Assembly (NCBI GenBank): GCA_000310025.1
Contig: FN648366.1
Location: forward strand, 1,974 to 65,973
Direction of reading: 5' to 3'
Origin: Ectocarpus siliculosus
Lineage: Eukaryota; Sar; Phaeophyceae; Ectocarpales; Ectocarpaceae
DNA length: 64,000 bases
Shown: positions 45,447-57,700 of the stretch, in pieces
Position numbering within the stretch: position 1 is the stretch's first letter
Layout of the letters: each line of letters opens with the position of its first letter
Notes under the pieces: generated by a model
Database searches by the model: none
Told to the model about the DNA's origin: nothing
Seen by the model: the letters and a program-made list of their open reading frames with translations, nothing else
Made by a program: the position numbers and the translations under genes

Positions 45447-46755
45447 GGCTCCGAGCCACCTCTGGCACTTGCTTCTCCAGGGTTGCCATCTACAATAGCG
45501 AAGGACACGGCAAGGGAGCATGGTGCATGCGGAAGTTGCTACGAAGTTGGGGGTGATTTTCGAGACACGTGACTCGTCAAATCGCACGGTAAGAAGTTTG
45601 CAACGTGCTGATGCACTTGAACTGTTAGCCTCAGAACGTAGTTTTTCACGAGCGGTAACTAGACTGCAAAATTCGTGGGCGAAGGCATAGATAAACGTGG
45701 AGTTTCAAAGCGTGGTTGCTCTTCACGAGATCTTAACACAGGAACGGCGCAAAATAGAACCTTCAAGGCCGCTCCGGCCTGAGATATAGCAAAGAACACG
45801 TTGGGGCTTCGATTGGCTGGCAGAGAGCAAGCACGCATGTCGACTGAACATACCGACAGCGCAGGTCCCGCAGCCAAGACCCTAGTCAAAACTTGGCACT
45901 TGCCTTGTCCATGCCACCCGTCTTCCTCGTGGACACCCAGTCACTGTCGATGACGCTGGCAGCGAGGTACGCATGCATAACAGGTCCTGATGGCCGTGCA
46001 GTGTCCTTTCGAAAAGGGGGGTAAGGCTAGCTCCATCTGCTGTACATCCATGTCATCGCATCACTGTCGACGACGCTACGCGTGGCATAGATCGGTTCTG
46101 ACGGCGGTGTAGTATGCCTTCCAAAAGGGGGACAAGGCTAGCTGCTTCTGCTGTACATCCATGTCATCGCATCACTGCCGGTGACGCTGGTAGCGAGGTA
46201 CTCGTGGCATAGATCGGTTCTGACGGCGGCGTAGTATGCTTTCGAGAGGGGGGTAAAGCTAGCTCCTTCGCTGTACATCCATGCATCGGTGTTTGCGAGG
46301 GCATGGGTGTACAGCGGAGGGAGCTAGCCTTGCCGCCGTTCTCCAAAGAATACCACACCTCCGTCAGAACCGGCCTATGCCATGCGTACCTCGCTGCCAG
46401 CGCGCGGGCAGCAGTGCATGATTGGAGATCAGCCGACCTACCACATTCCATATTCGACATCAATTTGTTATCGCAGCGCTCTCTTCATCGTTGCTACTGC
46501 ATAACGCGGGAATCGTACAATTTTATGTTGCACAGGACTTGCCACAACCTCGCCTAGAGCCTTTGCCATTGAAACCAACGTGCCAAGCTTCCGGCGACTG
46601 TACATGTCACTGAGCTCATCATCGGGAGAACCGCTTCCCGCGACTGGCGCTGCAATGACCCGTTGGATGTCCTCCAGAGCTCCAGGGCTCTCCGTTATGA
46701 GTGAATCCAACCGTGCTGAGGACAAAAGCTGCGCTCGGCACGGTCGGTCCACTTC
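45447..46755 (-). repeat. Inverted duplication, right arm, inner block
   Basis: Reverse complement of 39,432-40,735. Directly followed (46,796) by the middle block, with no counterpart of the 5.8 kb left-arm insert. Confidence 0.85.
45940..46410 (-). repeat. Tandem repeat, unit about 120 bp (right-arm copy)
   Basis: Same units as 39,840-40,260 in reverse: gtggcatagatcggttctga, acggcggygtagtatgc and gctgtacatccatg. Confidence 0.75.
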
Positions 46756-48887
46756 TGCAATCGATACAAGTACAACCTATATACTCACGTGTGGTATTGA
46801 GTATGGGTTGTAGAAGGCGATACAGAAACACCACCGACTACTGTAAGGCCCGCCAAACTGAAAAACCGTTGAAACTATCATGCCTGCCCATACGAAACAG
46901 GCGTACGTACATATCCGTTGAGGCCGCGGGCCGAGAAAAGAGGCTCCTCGAGCAGCCGGGCCGAGAAAAGAGGCTCCTCGAGCAGCCAGACCTTCATCGC
47001 CTTCTCCTTCGACAGCGCCCCCGGCCTTCCCTCCGTGACGGTCTCCAGCACCACCGCCGTCGCGGCCGCCACACCCACCGACCCCCGGTCATCTTGGCGG
47101 CCGACCATGGCGGTCTCGGTCTCGGTCTCTGGAGGAGCGCCGACTATCCCGGCTGCCCCGACACAACGGAGGTGCAGTTCCAGTTCCATCATCCGCACAA
47201 AGGCGTCGTAGTTGAGCATCTGCAAGAATATTGTTATTCGTTTTTGCCGGGGGGGGGATGGGGGGGGGAGAAGAGAAGGACACCGTGTTGAAATACAGAT
47301 GCAGCAGCAGGGTATCAGCAAAGCAAACATACTGGACTACGCAAAACAATATTCTCTGGTGTGTGTTGCAGCGTGACACGAGCGCTGCACACAAGAGATG
47401 GTACAGTAGATGGAGCAACATGGCATCGTATTGTGTCAGTGTGAGGCATGTTCCCAACCCCGGGGAGTCTGCCCAGCACCACCACCCCCCAGAACTTTTG
47501 TCGGGGCAATGTGAATGGAACTGCCCGTAACACAACGTCATTCATTTACGCGCCCCAGGGGGAGCTAAAACGCACTCACACAAAATCCTGGAAGACGTAC
47601 CGTACGACAGGGATGTTCCAACACTACCTACCCCCTCAATGAGCGGGAAAAATAACCAACACCCAGGCGTTTGAGGCGGGCCTCTCACGGTTTGGAGCCT
47701 CATACCGCCTCGACAAGTATAACGCGCCGTCGATCGTGCAGCAACGAAAAAAGCAGCAACAACCAAACCCGGCTTCGCCCACCTCAAACGACAGAAGCCG
47801 GTGGCAGGTGTCGTACAGCTCGACGATGGCCCTCTTGAGGGACGCCAGCACGTACGGGTCTTCGGTGGTCAGGCTTTCGTCGCCGCTAGTCTTGCCCATC
47901 AAGCCCATGCCGCCGTCAACGTCGCCATCACCACCACCGCTCCGCTGTTGCAGAGATGGGCCAGGGGTGTCGAGGAGGACGGACCCCAGTTGGAGCCCAC
48001 CTCCCCATTCCTGTTCCCCGCTGTGAAAATGACGTCATGCCCGCCATCGCGCTCGAGGCTGACCTGCGCACGCGGATTCTCGTGGCCCCGCTGCTGCTGC
48101 TGCTGTTGCCGCCGCCGCTGCCGCCGCCACTTCAACCCACGACAAATTGTTCCTGATATGCGGTCGTTCAACACCTTGAGTCGACGGTGGTGTGGCGAAA
48201 CGGTCCAAAATGACCAGCTGGTTGACAGCAGTGCGCACAGGAAATTATTCGTTGACAGGATCGCGCGAGAGGATGGGCGGGGGGGGTACCCACGCCAATG
48301 TAGATGCTGACGTCGGGGCCGGGGAGGGCGGAGGGACTAGGCAATTACGGTCGGTCCGCGTGTAGACGCGATTGTGTGTGGAACAAGCAATAAAACACGC
48401 ACGCACCATGACAATCGACGGTCTGCTTTGTATAGTACTGCAGAGTCGTGTCGGTGCCGATTGCATACCTCCTTTCGCAGGCTGTACCCTATTACCGTCC
48501 AAATCTTCTCAAAAGAAGACATCCAACTCAAAACCCAACCCAATCCCACCTGAGGGGTCGGACGCAGCACCCCGACAGTGGAAACGACCGGACTGCTACA
48601 CTGCAGGTCTGGGTCATCCAGGAGAGTCGTCGTCGTCGTCCTCGTGGAAACGCCAGGGCCGTCAACGCCACCACCACTGCTGCTGTTCTTGTTGCCGCCA
48701 CCGCCGCCCTGATGACCACCGCCGGTTCCGTCCGCCGCGGTGGAAGAAATGTCTTCAGGTGCGCCCCTCGCCCCGTCCAGCTTCCGGTGGAGCCGCCGTC
48801 AAAGTGTCGTGGAGAGCCGGAAAGCTTGGAGGCGCACTTGCCACTCTCGTTCCGATAGAAGGCCCACATCCTATCCTGCTCCTGCAT
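46468..48887 (-). CDS. SPX-like multi-exon gene, right arm, readable copy
   Basis: Minus-strand exons: a 5' part with MWAFYRNESGKCASKLSG (about 48,850) and NQLVILDRFATPP; an exon ending 47,782 with EDPYVLASLKRAIVELYDTC then HRLLSFE and a gtggg donor; an exon from 47,219 after ttcttgcag starting MLNYDAFVRMMELELHLR and containing KVWLLEEPLFSAR; a last exon from 46,754 after gattgcag with SARLDSLITESPGALEDIQR, ending 46,468. Joining the second and third gives a helix-turn-helix like SPX domains (inositol-pyrophosphate sensors of phosphate status), but the Lys cluster (KILKKYDK) is not kept, so the call is tentative. It diverges from the LRR-ZU5 gene. Splicing of the 5' part is uncertain. Confidence 0.4.
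46924..46988 (-). repeat. 32-bp perfect tandem duplication inside the SPX-like gene
   Basis: cgggccgagaaaagaggctc followed by ctcgagcagc occurs twice in a row. On the minus strand it duplicates the peptide LLEEPLFSAR and keeps the frame only if the following codons are read on, because 32 is not a multiple of three. Confidence 0.75.
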
Positions 48888-51619
48888 TGGCGCGGGGGGG
48901 GGCAGGGGGGGGGGACATCATTATGGCGGTCGGGGTTACTAACGTGGAGGTCACAGTATATCGCATCATTGCTGTTGGAGAGGCGCGACGCCGGCTGTCT
49001 GCACTTCCGCAGGAGAAAAGAATAAACGTTTGTGACATGCGTGTGCTTGGCATGAGCTCACGTGTTCTCAGGTGCTCTATTGAGGTCCTGTCAAGAACAA
49101 GCAACACTAATACTGCTGTACTGAAGCATGTCATTTTCGTTGTCACCGCCAACTTTGCTGCGGATCAATCGAAGGAGGTTATGTTTAGTGCGCCGTTGTG
49201 CCTTGCTTGTTGTACGCCACAGTGCCAACCTGACGAATTCACCCATGAAGGGACGCAAGAACATGTTATGTTTCCTTTCCATCCGCCATCCTCCCTTGGG
49301 ACCAACTTTGACTGACAAGACTAGATGCATACGTAGGAGCAGACGTGGGTGTCGCTACAGCAGCAACACGTTACGATGTGGCATAGGAAGCGTTTGAAGC
49401 GTTTCGGCGTCGACAATAAATAATAGAGCATGCCAACTGTCGTTGGTCAAATATAAGGAGACGCCGGTTCGAAGCAGGCGGAAGCGCGAAACGCGAACAT
49501 CTACATACAATAGGTGACAGGCTCGTGGGGCGGGCTCGTTTCACCGCAACAGCAGCTGCAAAAGCAACGTCCTCAAAAGGTTTTAGTCCCACGGAAAGAG
49601 CCGCCTGGTGGTGAACCCGCAAAACTCGCCCGTTTGTTCCGGCTATACCCATGTAACTCAACGTCAAGTGTGCGAACCCTTGCACATGGTTGGATTGGGG
49701 GAGTTTTCCAACGTCTCGTTGTTTTTCCGAACGGCAGCTACACGTAGGCTAACGTACATGTGCTGTAATGCATACCGTACGCTTTTGGGGGTGGGACCAT
49801 GCGGAGGACAGGAGTAGTTTCATTCTTTCGTCGAGCCCTTAGACTACCCTTTCCACTTCCACAAATCCTTGTCCCTCAAACTGTACGCAACGTGACATAT
49901 TCTTAAACTTGAAGCCCTGCACAACAGCTCGTTGGGTTACGACAACGTTGACCCAGGTTCCTCCTCTCTCCGGGCGGTAGCTACAGCAGTAGCGAGCGGG
50001 TGTATCATGCGGGTATCCATCTGCAGTACTTACTACTGTAGCATCCTCTACAATCAGGCGGGTAAAATTGGCTGGCACAGACGGAATAATCGAGTTGTTT
50101 TACACATTGAATGCGGCGGGTGCCGTGTTAGGGCGGGTGAATCGGTCTGGGCACATACCCGCCTTGGAGGGCCTACGACTGCTGCAGTGGGAAGCGGTAA
50201 ATCGACGGTGCGATAATCATGCACCTACAGTACTCTATCATGTACAGCAGTCAATACTCACCTCTGTCGCCCTGCTGTCGCTCATCATCATCGCCACAAT
50301 TGACACGTCCCCCAGGTAGTATACACTATCCGGCCCACCATGCATGCCACAGAGACCACCGAGGCTCCCGAAGCTCTCTGTCTATGGCTTCGGATGCACT
50401 GCTGTTGCGATCATGACAGCAAGCACGGCTACGTACAGGAAGTCGCACATCGCACATCGCAGGTGGTGGATCGACTCCGAGAGATGCGGGGGGATTCAGC
50501 ATCCAGCACCTATAAAGTGAACTCCTTAACCTCAACCACGCGGCATGAGGGACCAGCCCACCCTACTGCCTGCCGCCACAGGCACACGTGCACAGCGCAC
50601 ACCTTGAAGCGAGCACAGCAGGCGGGAAAGAGGCCTGGTGTGATAGGTGCATATTCTATGACACTGCTGCAAGTCAACAAGTCTCTGAGGGGGCTCGCAG
50701 ATGGCATCCTGCATCCCGCCAGTGGGTACGGCGGTGGGTGTCTCATTTCTCCGCACACCAGTAGCGGTCACCCACGTCTCAGCTCTGCCCCAAGCTCCTT
50801 CACATAACCCACACAACAAACAAAGGGGAGGACTTACCGGAGCTCTGGTCCACAGACTTTGAGTGGTGGCATCGAAAACGAGAGGAGCTTGGTACTGCAA
50901 GCGGGATACCACACTCGCCCGACCCCGCTTTTATTCCCTTCGTCGGTGAGTCCCGATTTTGTACTTCTGGGCCCGCTCTTGTTCTGTGCACACTTCGGGG
51001 CTTCCATGCGTTGCGTTCAAAATGTTACAAGTCCTTTTTTGGACGAGGCGTGGTCAGGTGTTCATTCCATCTGGAAAGAATGCCGCGGCCAGCTGTACTA
51101 CGTATTTCCCCTTCCAATTACCGACAAGCGCTCAATGCGTTAGCGTTCACAAACTCGCTGTCCGTGTCCCCGCTGCTGTCTATTCCAATCAAGTTTGCGA
51201 GCAGAACAAAACCAAACAAACAGCATAAATACATGCATCATCCACGTGCGTACGTATCCGCGGGAACGCGGGAAGCGCATTCTAAAAAGACGCATGGACG
51301 GTCTACCACGGGAAGCGCGTGCTACTACTCCGAACGAGAGCTTATTCTCACGCAGTTCATCGAAATCCCAGCAACGCCGTCTACCGCACCGTGCGCAGCA
51401 GCGCACAGCCCGTTGTAGCAGGCATCCTTTTGCACGTTCGGTACATCTCTGGTTGGCACCGGTTTCTCAATTCTCCCGCATCCCTCTTGATGTAGTCCTG
51501 GTAATCGGGAGATGACTTGTACTTGACTCCACATCGCAGGCAAGTTGGCGGGGGTGTTTTCGGGGTTGAAACTTCTGTAGCGGTGTCGCCAAATCAACTC
51601 CGTGCAGGTCCCCTGAGCA
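48888..51619. other. Intergenic region upstream of the right LRR gene
   Basis: Counterpart of 28,800-31,559 in the left arm, with the shared MITE. It lies between two divergent genes and should hold both promoters. No conserved gene. The arms are alignable here, so conserved short blocks would be promoter candidates. Confidence 0.5.
50027..50190. repeat. MITE, right-arm copy
   Basis: Contains caggcgggtaaaattggctg and cgggtgaatcggtctgg, then ccgccttggagggcctacga, inverted relative to 30,211-30,405. Confidence 0.6.
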
Positions 51620-51794
51620 ATGGCTTCCACGGACCGTGAAGCACTGAGTGCCGTGTTTCGTTTGACTGGCGGGGCTGGATGGAGGCGAAGACGCAACTGG
51701 GACACAGATGCTGCCCTAGAGACGTGGGAAGGAGTCAAAGTCAACAACCAGGGCCGAGTGGTCACGCTTGACCTGCCCGGTAACAACCTCCAAG
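51620..51794 (+). CDS. N-terminal cap exon of the LRR-ZU5 gene
   Basis: MASTDREALSAVFRLTGGAG, then RNWDTDAALETWEGVKVNN and QGRVVTLDLPGNNLQG, ending at a phase-1 gttagt donor. Same length and start as the cap at 28,625-28,799, from which it differs at scattered residues. Confidence 0.88.
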
Positions 51795-54700
51795 GTTAGT
51801 CCTTCGGCATTTGCTGCTTGTGCTTTCCTCTAGAGATGGACAAACGTGCTTGACCGTACTTACGAATTCGTGGAGTAACATGCTTGATCCAGCTTGCAGC
51901 TTCTAGAACGTGTCCTCCCTACGGCGTGGGCGTCCATATGGGAATCTATGGAAGTCGAAAGGGATTCATGATCAATTTTTCAAGGCTTCTAAACTTGAGA
52001 GGGGTAGTACCAGATATTTCTGGGCCCAAATATTGCCTCACCGCTGAGCTGGTTACTCCAAAGGGATTCATCCACGGAACCAGTTTGGTAAACATTGAAC
52101 AACCCCCAAAAAAGTTTCGAAAGTTGGTACCTGTCAGCTTGTTGTTGTTCAGGGCCAGCGCCCGCAGCTCGCTGAGAGCTCCCAGCTCCGGCGGGACGCG
52201 CCCTCCAAGCCAAACGGGGGGATAGCGGAGTTAGTAAGCGGGGGGAAACACAAATCCCCCGACTTGTAGAACACCTACTCACCCAAGCCGGGCGATTTAT
52301 TTTTTTATTGCCCGTTAAATTCGTGTGGCATGCATTGTGCGCCATGCCACAGGAACGATACCGGTGGAGCTAGGGAAGCTGACTGCGCTGGAGGCGCTTA
52401 TTCTGGGCAGAAACAACCTCTCAGGTGACATTACCCGAAAGTTCGTTTTGCATGTTACTAGATGTGTCGCCCCCCCGCATCGGCGGGATTCATCCTGGAC
52501 ACTGGAACAAAATTACGTACCAGTTAGCTCGTTCCCCCCAAGGCTGAGGTACTCCAGTACGGCGAGCCGTCCAAGCTCCACAGGGATGGGACCTGCAATC
52601 GAAGGAGAAAAAGCGACAACACAGTACCCATAATGTAGCGGGAAGAACCAAAGCTAAATGCCCCGGCTTCTAGAAACACCTACTCTAACGCAACTCGTAG
52701 CAAACGATGTCCTGCGAGTTCCGAAATTGCGGAATTTCGTACTCACCCACGCGTTGGCGTCCACTCACTGGTCTAGAAGCCGGGGCATTATTTTTGTTTT
52801 GACCCGCAACCATCACTCCGTTTTCCTTCTTTCACTTACAGGTCCCATTCCGCCGGCTCTGGGAAAGCTCGCAGCGCTTCAAACTCTGTACCTCGAAGGG
52901 AACCAGCTAAGCGGTGAGACACTGTTTAGAGTTGTTGAAAAAGTATCCCATGAATTTTCAACATGAATCCCGTGTATGCATGGGTGAGTAGGTGTTCTAG
53001 AAGTCGGGGGATTTTTGTGTTTTCCCCCGCTTACTATCTCCGCTATCCCCCCTTTGGCTTGCAGGGCGCATCCCGCCGGAGCTGGGAGCTCTCAGCGAGC
53101 TGCAGGTGCTGGCCCTCCACAACAACAAGCTGACAGGTACCAACTTTTGCAACTTTTTTGGGGTTGTTGAATGTTTACCAAACTTGTTCCGTGCATGAAT
53201 CCCGTGTATGCGTGGGCGGGACCGATGTTCTGGAAGTTCAGAAGTCGAAAGAACAAATGTTTTTTATCATCTACTCAACTCACCCTCTAGCTTGTTGTAG
53301 CTGAGGTCGAGGGTCTTGAGGGCGCCAAGATCTCCTAGCTGCCGCGGGATGTGGCCTGTAGATGAACGAGTCAAAGCAGGGCAGTTTAACGGGATAAAAG
53401 CAAAAGATACCTCCCGCTTTCTAGAAGATCCGTCCCGCCAACTAAAGAAAAATCCCCGCGCTTTCCGTACAAAAGTTTCGTGGACGCCAACGCATGGGTG
53501 AGTAGGTGTTCTAGAAGTCGGGGGATTTTTGTGTTTTCCCCCGCTTACTATCTCCGCTATCCCCCCTTTGGCTTGCAGGGCGCATCCCGCCGGAGCTGGG
53601 AGCTCTCAGCGAGCTGCAGGTGCTGGCCCTCATCAACAACAAGCTGACAGGTACCAACTTTTGCAACTTTTTTGGGGTTGTTGAATGTTTGCCAAACTTG
53701 TTCCGTGCATGAATCCCGTGTATGCGTCGGCGTCCATGCACGTTTCTCTAGAAGAAGTGAGAATTGGCCTTTGCTATTCGCCCCTTAAAATTGTTTTTGA
53801 ACGTTCGACTGACTGCAGGCCCCATCCCGCCGGAGTTGGGGAAGCTTGCAGCACTGGCGACGCTCAACCTTCAAAATAACCAACTAACTGGTGAGTATTT
53901 TGCACGGGTTTCACAATGAATCCCGCCGATGCGTACGCGTCCATGGATCTACGGAGATTGAACATAAAATAATGAGGATCAATCTAGTTTGCTTGTCTGC
54001 TTACAGGGCCTATCCCGCCGGAGCTGGGCAAGCTAACAGCGCTGGTGCAGCTCCGACTGTGGAACAACCAGCTATCCGGTGAGGCTGAAGTTGAGCATGA
54101 ATGCGTATGCGTGGGTGAGTACGAAATTTCGCAATTTCGGAACTCGCGGGACATCTTTTGCTACGCATTGGGGATTGATTTTTTTTCCCGCTAAGTTTGT
54201 TTTTGCTCATCTGCTTGCAGGCCGTATCCCACCGGAGCTCGGAAACCTTGGAGCACTGACGGCGCTCGACCTAGACGCCAACAAGCTAAGCGGTGAGAAG
54301 CAAAACATCGAAAATTGCTTTCCACTAATGATTTTGCACAAGAATATCATGAGTCCTGTGCACGCATCGGCGAGATTTAGTTGGCGTCCACTCACTGGTC
54401 TAGAAGCCGGGGCATTATTTTTGTTGCGACCCGCAACCATCTCTCCGTTTTTCTTCTTCCACTTACAGGTCCCATTCCGCCGGCGCTGGGAAAGCTCGCA
54501 GCGCTTCAAGATCTGTCCCTCTACAGAAACCAGCTAAGCGGTGAGACACTGTTTTAATGTGTTGAAAAAATTTCCCATGAATTTTCAAGATGAATCCCGT
54601 GTATGCATCGGCGGGATTCATTCATTTTTTCCGTGGGGTGAAAAGGATTCATGCCGATGCTTGCAGGAATGACTCACCGCTCAGCTGGTTGCTGTAAAGG

Positions 54701-57700
54701 TAGAGCTGCTTCAGTGCTGAAAGGTGCCCAAGCTCCGATGGGATGGGGCCTGCAAGCGGACGGACGGAAGGGAGTAGCTCAGCGGGACAAAATAAAACAA
54801 CCCCCCGCTTTCTAGAACATTGGCCCCGTACAAAAGTTTCGTGGACACCTACGCGTACGCGTCCACGAAACTTCAGAACTAGCGGGATAACAATTATGAC
54901 GCCAAGTGCGTGGGTGAGCACGGAACTCGCAGGACATCGTTTGCTACGAGTTGCGTTATTGAGTAGGTGTTTCTAGAAGCCGGGGCATTTAGCTTTGATT
55001 CTTCCGCTACATTATGGGTACTGTGTTCTCGTTTTTTCTCCTTCGATTGCAGGTCCCATCCCTGTGGAGCTTGGACGGCTCGCCGTACTGGAGTACCTCA
55101 GCCTTGGGGGGAACGAGCTAACTGGTAAGTAATTTTGTTCCAGTGTCCAAGATGAATCCCGCCGATGCAGTACGCGTCCACGAAACTTCAGAACTAGCGG
55201 GATAACTTTTATGCCGCCAATACGCGGCATTCATGCTCAATTTCATGACTCACCGGACAGCTGGTTGTTCGACAGGTCGAGAATGACGAGCGCTGTGAGC
55301 TTGCCCAGCTCCGACGAGATAGGCCCTGCAAACAGAGAAGCAAAACAAATACTCCATTATTTGGGGGGGGACTACCAAAAAGTTTATGTTCGATCTCCGT
55401 AGATCTATGGACGCGGACGCATACGCGGCATTCATGCTCAACTTCAGCCTCACCGGATAGCTGGTTGTTCCACAGTCGGAGCTGCACCAGCGCTGTTAGC
55501 TTGCCCAGCTCCGGCGGGATAGGCCCTGTAAGCAGACAAGCAAACTATATACATTGATCCTCAATATTTTATGTTCGATCTCCGTAGATCCATGGACGCG
55601 TACGTAATTGGCGTCACAAAAGTTACCCCGCTAGTTCTGAAGTTTCGTGGACGCGTACGCGTGCGCGGGACTCATGCGTTCAGAAGTCGAAAGAAAAAAT
55701 ATAATTTTTTACTACTCAACTCACCATCTAGCTTGTTGTAGCCGAGGTTGAGGGTCTCGAGGGCGCCAAGATCTCCTAGCTGCCGCGGGATGTGGCCTGT
55801 AGACAAACGAGTCAAAGCCGGGCAATTCAGCGGGGTAAAGTAAAATATATCACCCGCTTTCTAGAACATCGGTCCCGCCGCGTTGGCGTCCACGAAACTT
55901 CAGAAATAGCGGGTACGAAATTTCACAATTTCGGAACTCGCGGGACATCTTTTCCTACGCATTTTTTTCTACAACTGTCCTTGCTGATATTTTCTCCCTG
56001 CTGCATTCTTGTGCAGGACCCATCCCCAAGGAGCTGGGAGCACTTAGTAGGCTGGAGACGCTTTGGCTCCACCACAACAACCTCACAGGTGAGAGAATCG
56101 AAGAAGAGTTGAAAGTTTTCTTGTTCACGAAATAAGAATCCTGCCGACGCATACGCGGGATTCATTCATTTTCAGAAATCGAAAGAAAACAAAACTCTTT
56201 TTGGTCTTTTTAACTCACCATCTAACTTGTTCATGGAGAGGTTGAGGACCTTCAGGGCGCCAAGCTGTCCGAGCTGAGGCGGGATATGGCCTGTAGATGA
56301 ACGAGTCAACGCAGGGCAGTTTGGCAAGGTACAGAAAAGTTTATCCCGCGAGTTTTGAAATTTCGTACCCGCCCACTACATCGGCGAGATTCATCCATGG
56401 ATTAATGCTAGAAAAAAACTAAACCGACCATCAAAATAAAATACGTACCTGTGAGGTGGTTGTTGCTGAGCCACAGCCTCTGCAGCTGTCGGAGATCTCT
56501 TAGCTCTGGCGGGATGTTGCCTGCCAGAGGAACGGAAAATAAGAAGTTGGCGGGAGAAAACAAACTTAATCCCCCGGCGTCTAGAAAAACGGTCCTGCCA
56601 ACGCAGTGGGCGGTACAAGCTCTACGGAAATCGATGATATTAAAAAAAATCCCGTTGTAACTGCCTCCGCTGTATCTTTTGTGCAGGCCCCGACAAGTTT
56701 TCACGTAGTTCGAAGTAGAATAATTTGGTACCTGTAAGGTTGTTGGCGTTGAGGTAGAGAACCTTCAGCTCCCTGAGAGCTCCCAGCTCCGGCGGGATGT
56801 GGCCTGCGATGGGCAGAGGGAACACGGAGTTTGGGTCACGGGACGAAACAAATATATTCCCCCGGCTTCTAGAAAACACCTCCTCACCTACTGCCCAGCT
56901 CCGGCGGGATGTGGCCTGCGACCGCCAGAGAGAATACGGAGTTCGGGTTGCGAGACAAAATAAACATATTCCCCCGGCTTCTAGAACACACTACTCACCT
57001 ACTACAACGGCAGGATTCACCCTGCAGGTAGCTCGTTTTGACCAAGTTTGGGATCCTTTCATGCTCGAGCTCCGACGGGATGGGACCTGCGCACGGAAGA
57101 ACTCAGACAATATGGGAAATAGGCAGAAGTGGGTGTGTCCCTACCCAATTCATTTATCGCAACATGAAACATAAACTCGTGGCATGTGCCTCCCCCTCTC
57201 ACATTGTTGTTGACGAGACAGCAAGTCCAAAACGACGTCATGTGACTGTGATGCGTGAGATGATTCCACCATGCGTGACTCCATATGATGCGAATCATCT
57301 GTACGCGCAGGGGCCGTGCCAGCATGCCTCGTCAAGCTCGGCGAACTTTTCTCTTTGGGCCTCGGCGACAACCAGCTCAGTGGTGAGGGTTTCGGAGATT
57401 TGTCTCTTGCAAGTGGTCGTACCATCTACCATCTAGATTACGGGGCATTAAATGGGCTAAATTAGCTGCAACGGCAAAAAAAAATCAATGCATTCTTTTC
57501 AAAAACATTATTTTGACGTACAGTCCAAAAAGATTTAATTCTTAGTGAAAATCTTTCAACAGTTTCTCAGTTATGTGCCCCCAACAATTTGGTGTTGAAC
57601 GTAGCCACATCCGCAACTCTTTTTGCTTGCCCCATGTGCGTGAGCCACAGGTCCGGTGCCCTCACTTCAGCAGCTCAAAGATCTTCGCGACGCTCTGGTC

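Larger units (their letters stand above)
46796..51800 (-). repeat. Inverted duplication, right arm, middle block
   Basis: Reverse complement of 28,620-33,665, holding the readable SPX-like gene, the shared MITE and the cap exon of the LRR-ZU5 gene. Confidence 0.85.

Noticed and set aside
51900-57400. CRISPR-like array (regular short repeats)
   Set aside because: The repeated 72-nt units are LRR exons with splice sites, irregular spacing and both orientations.
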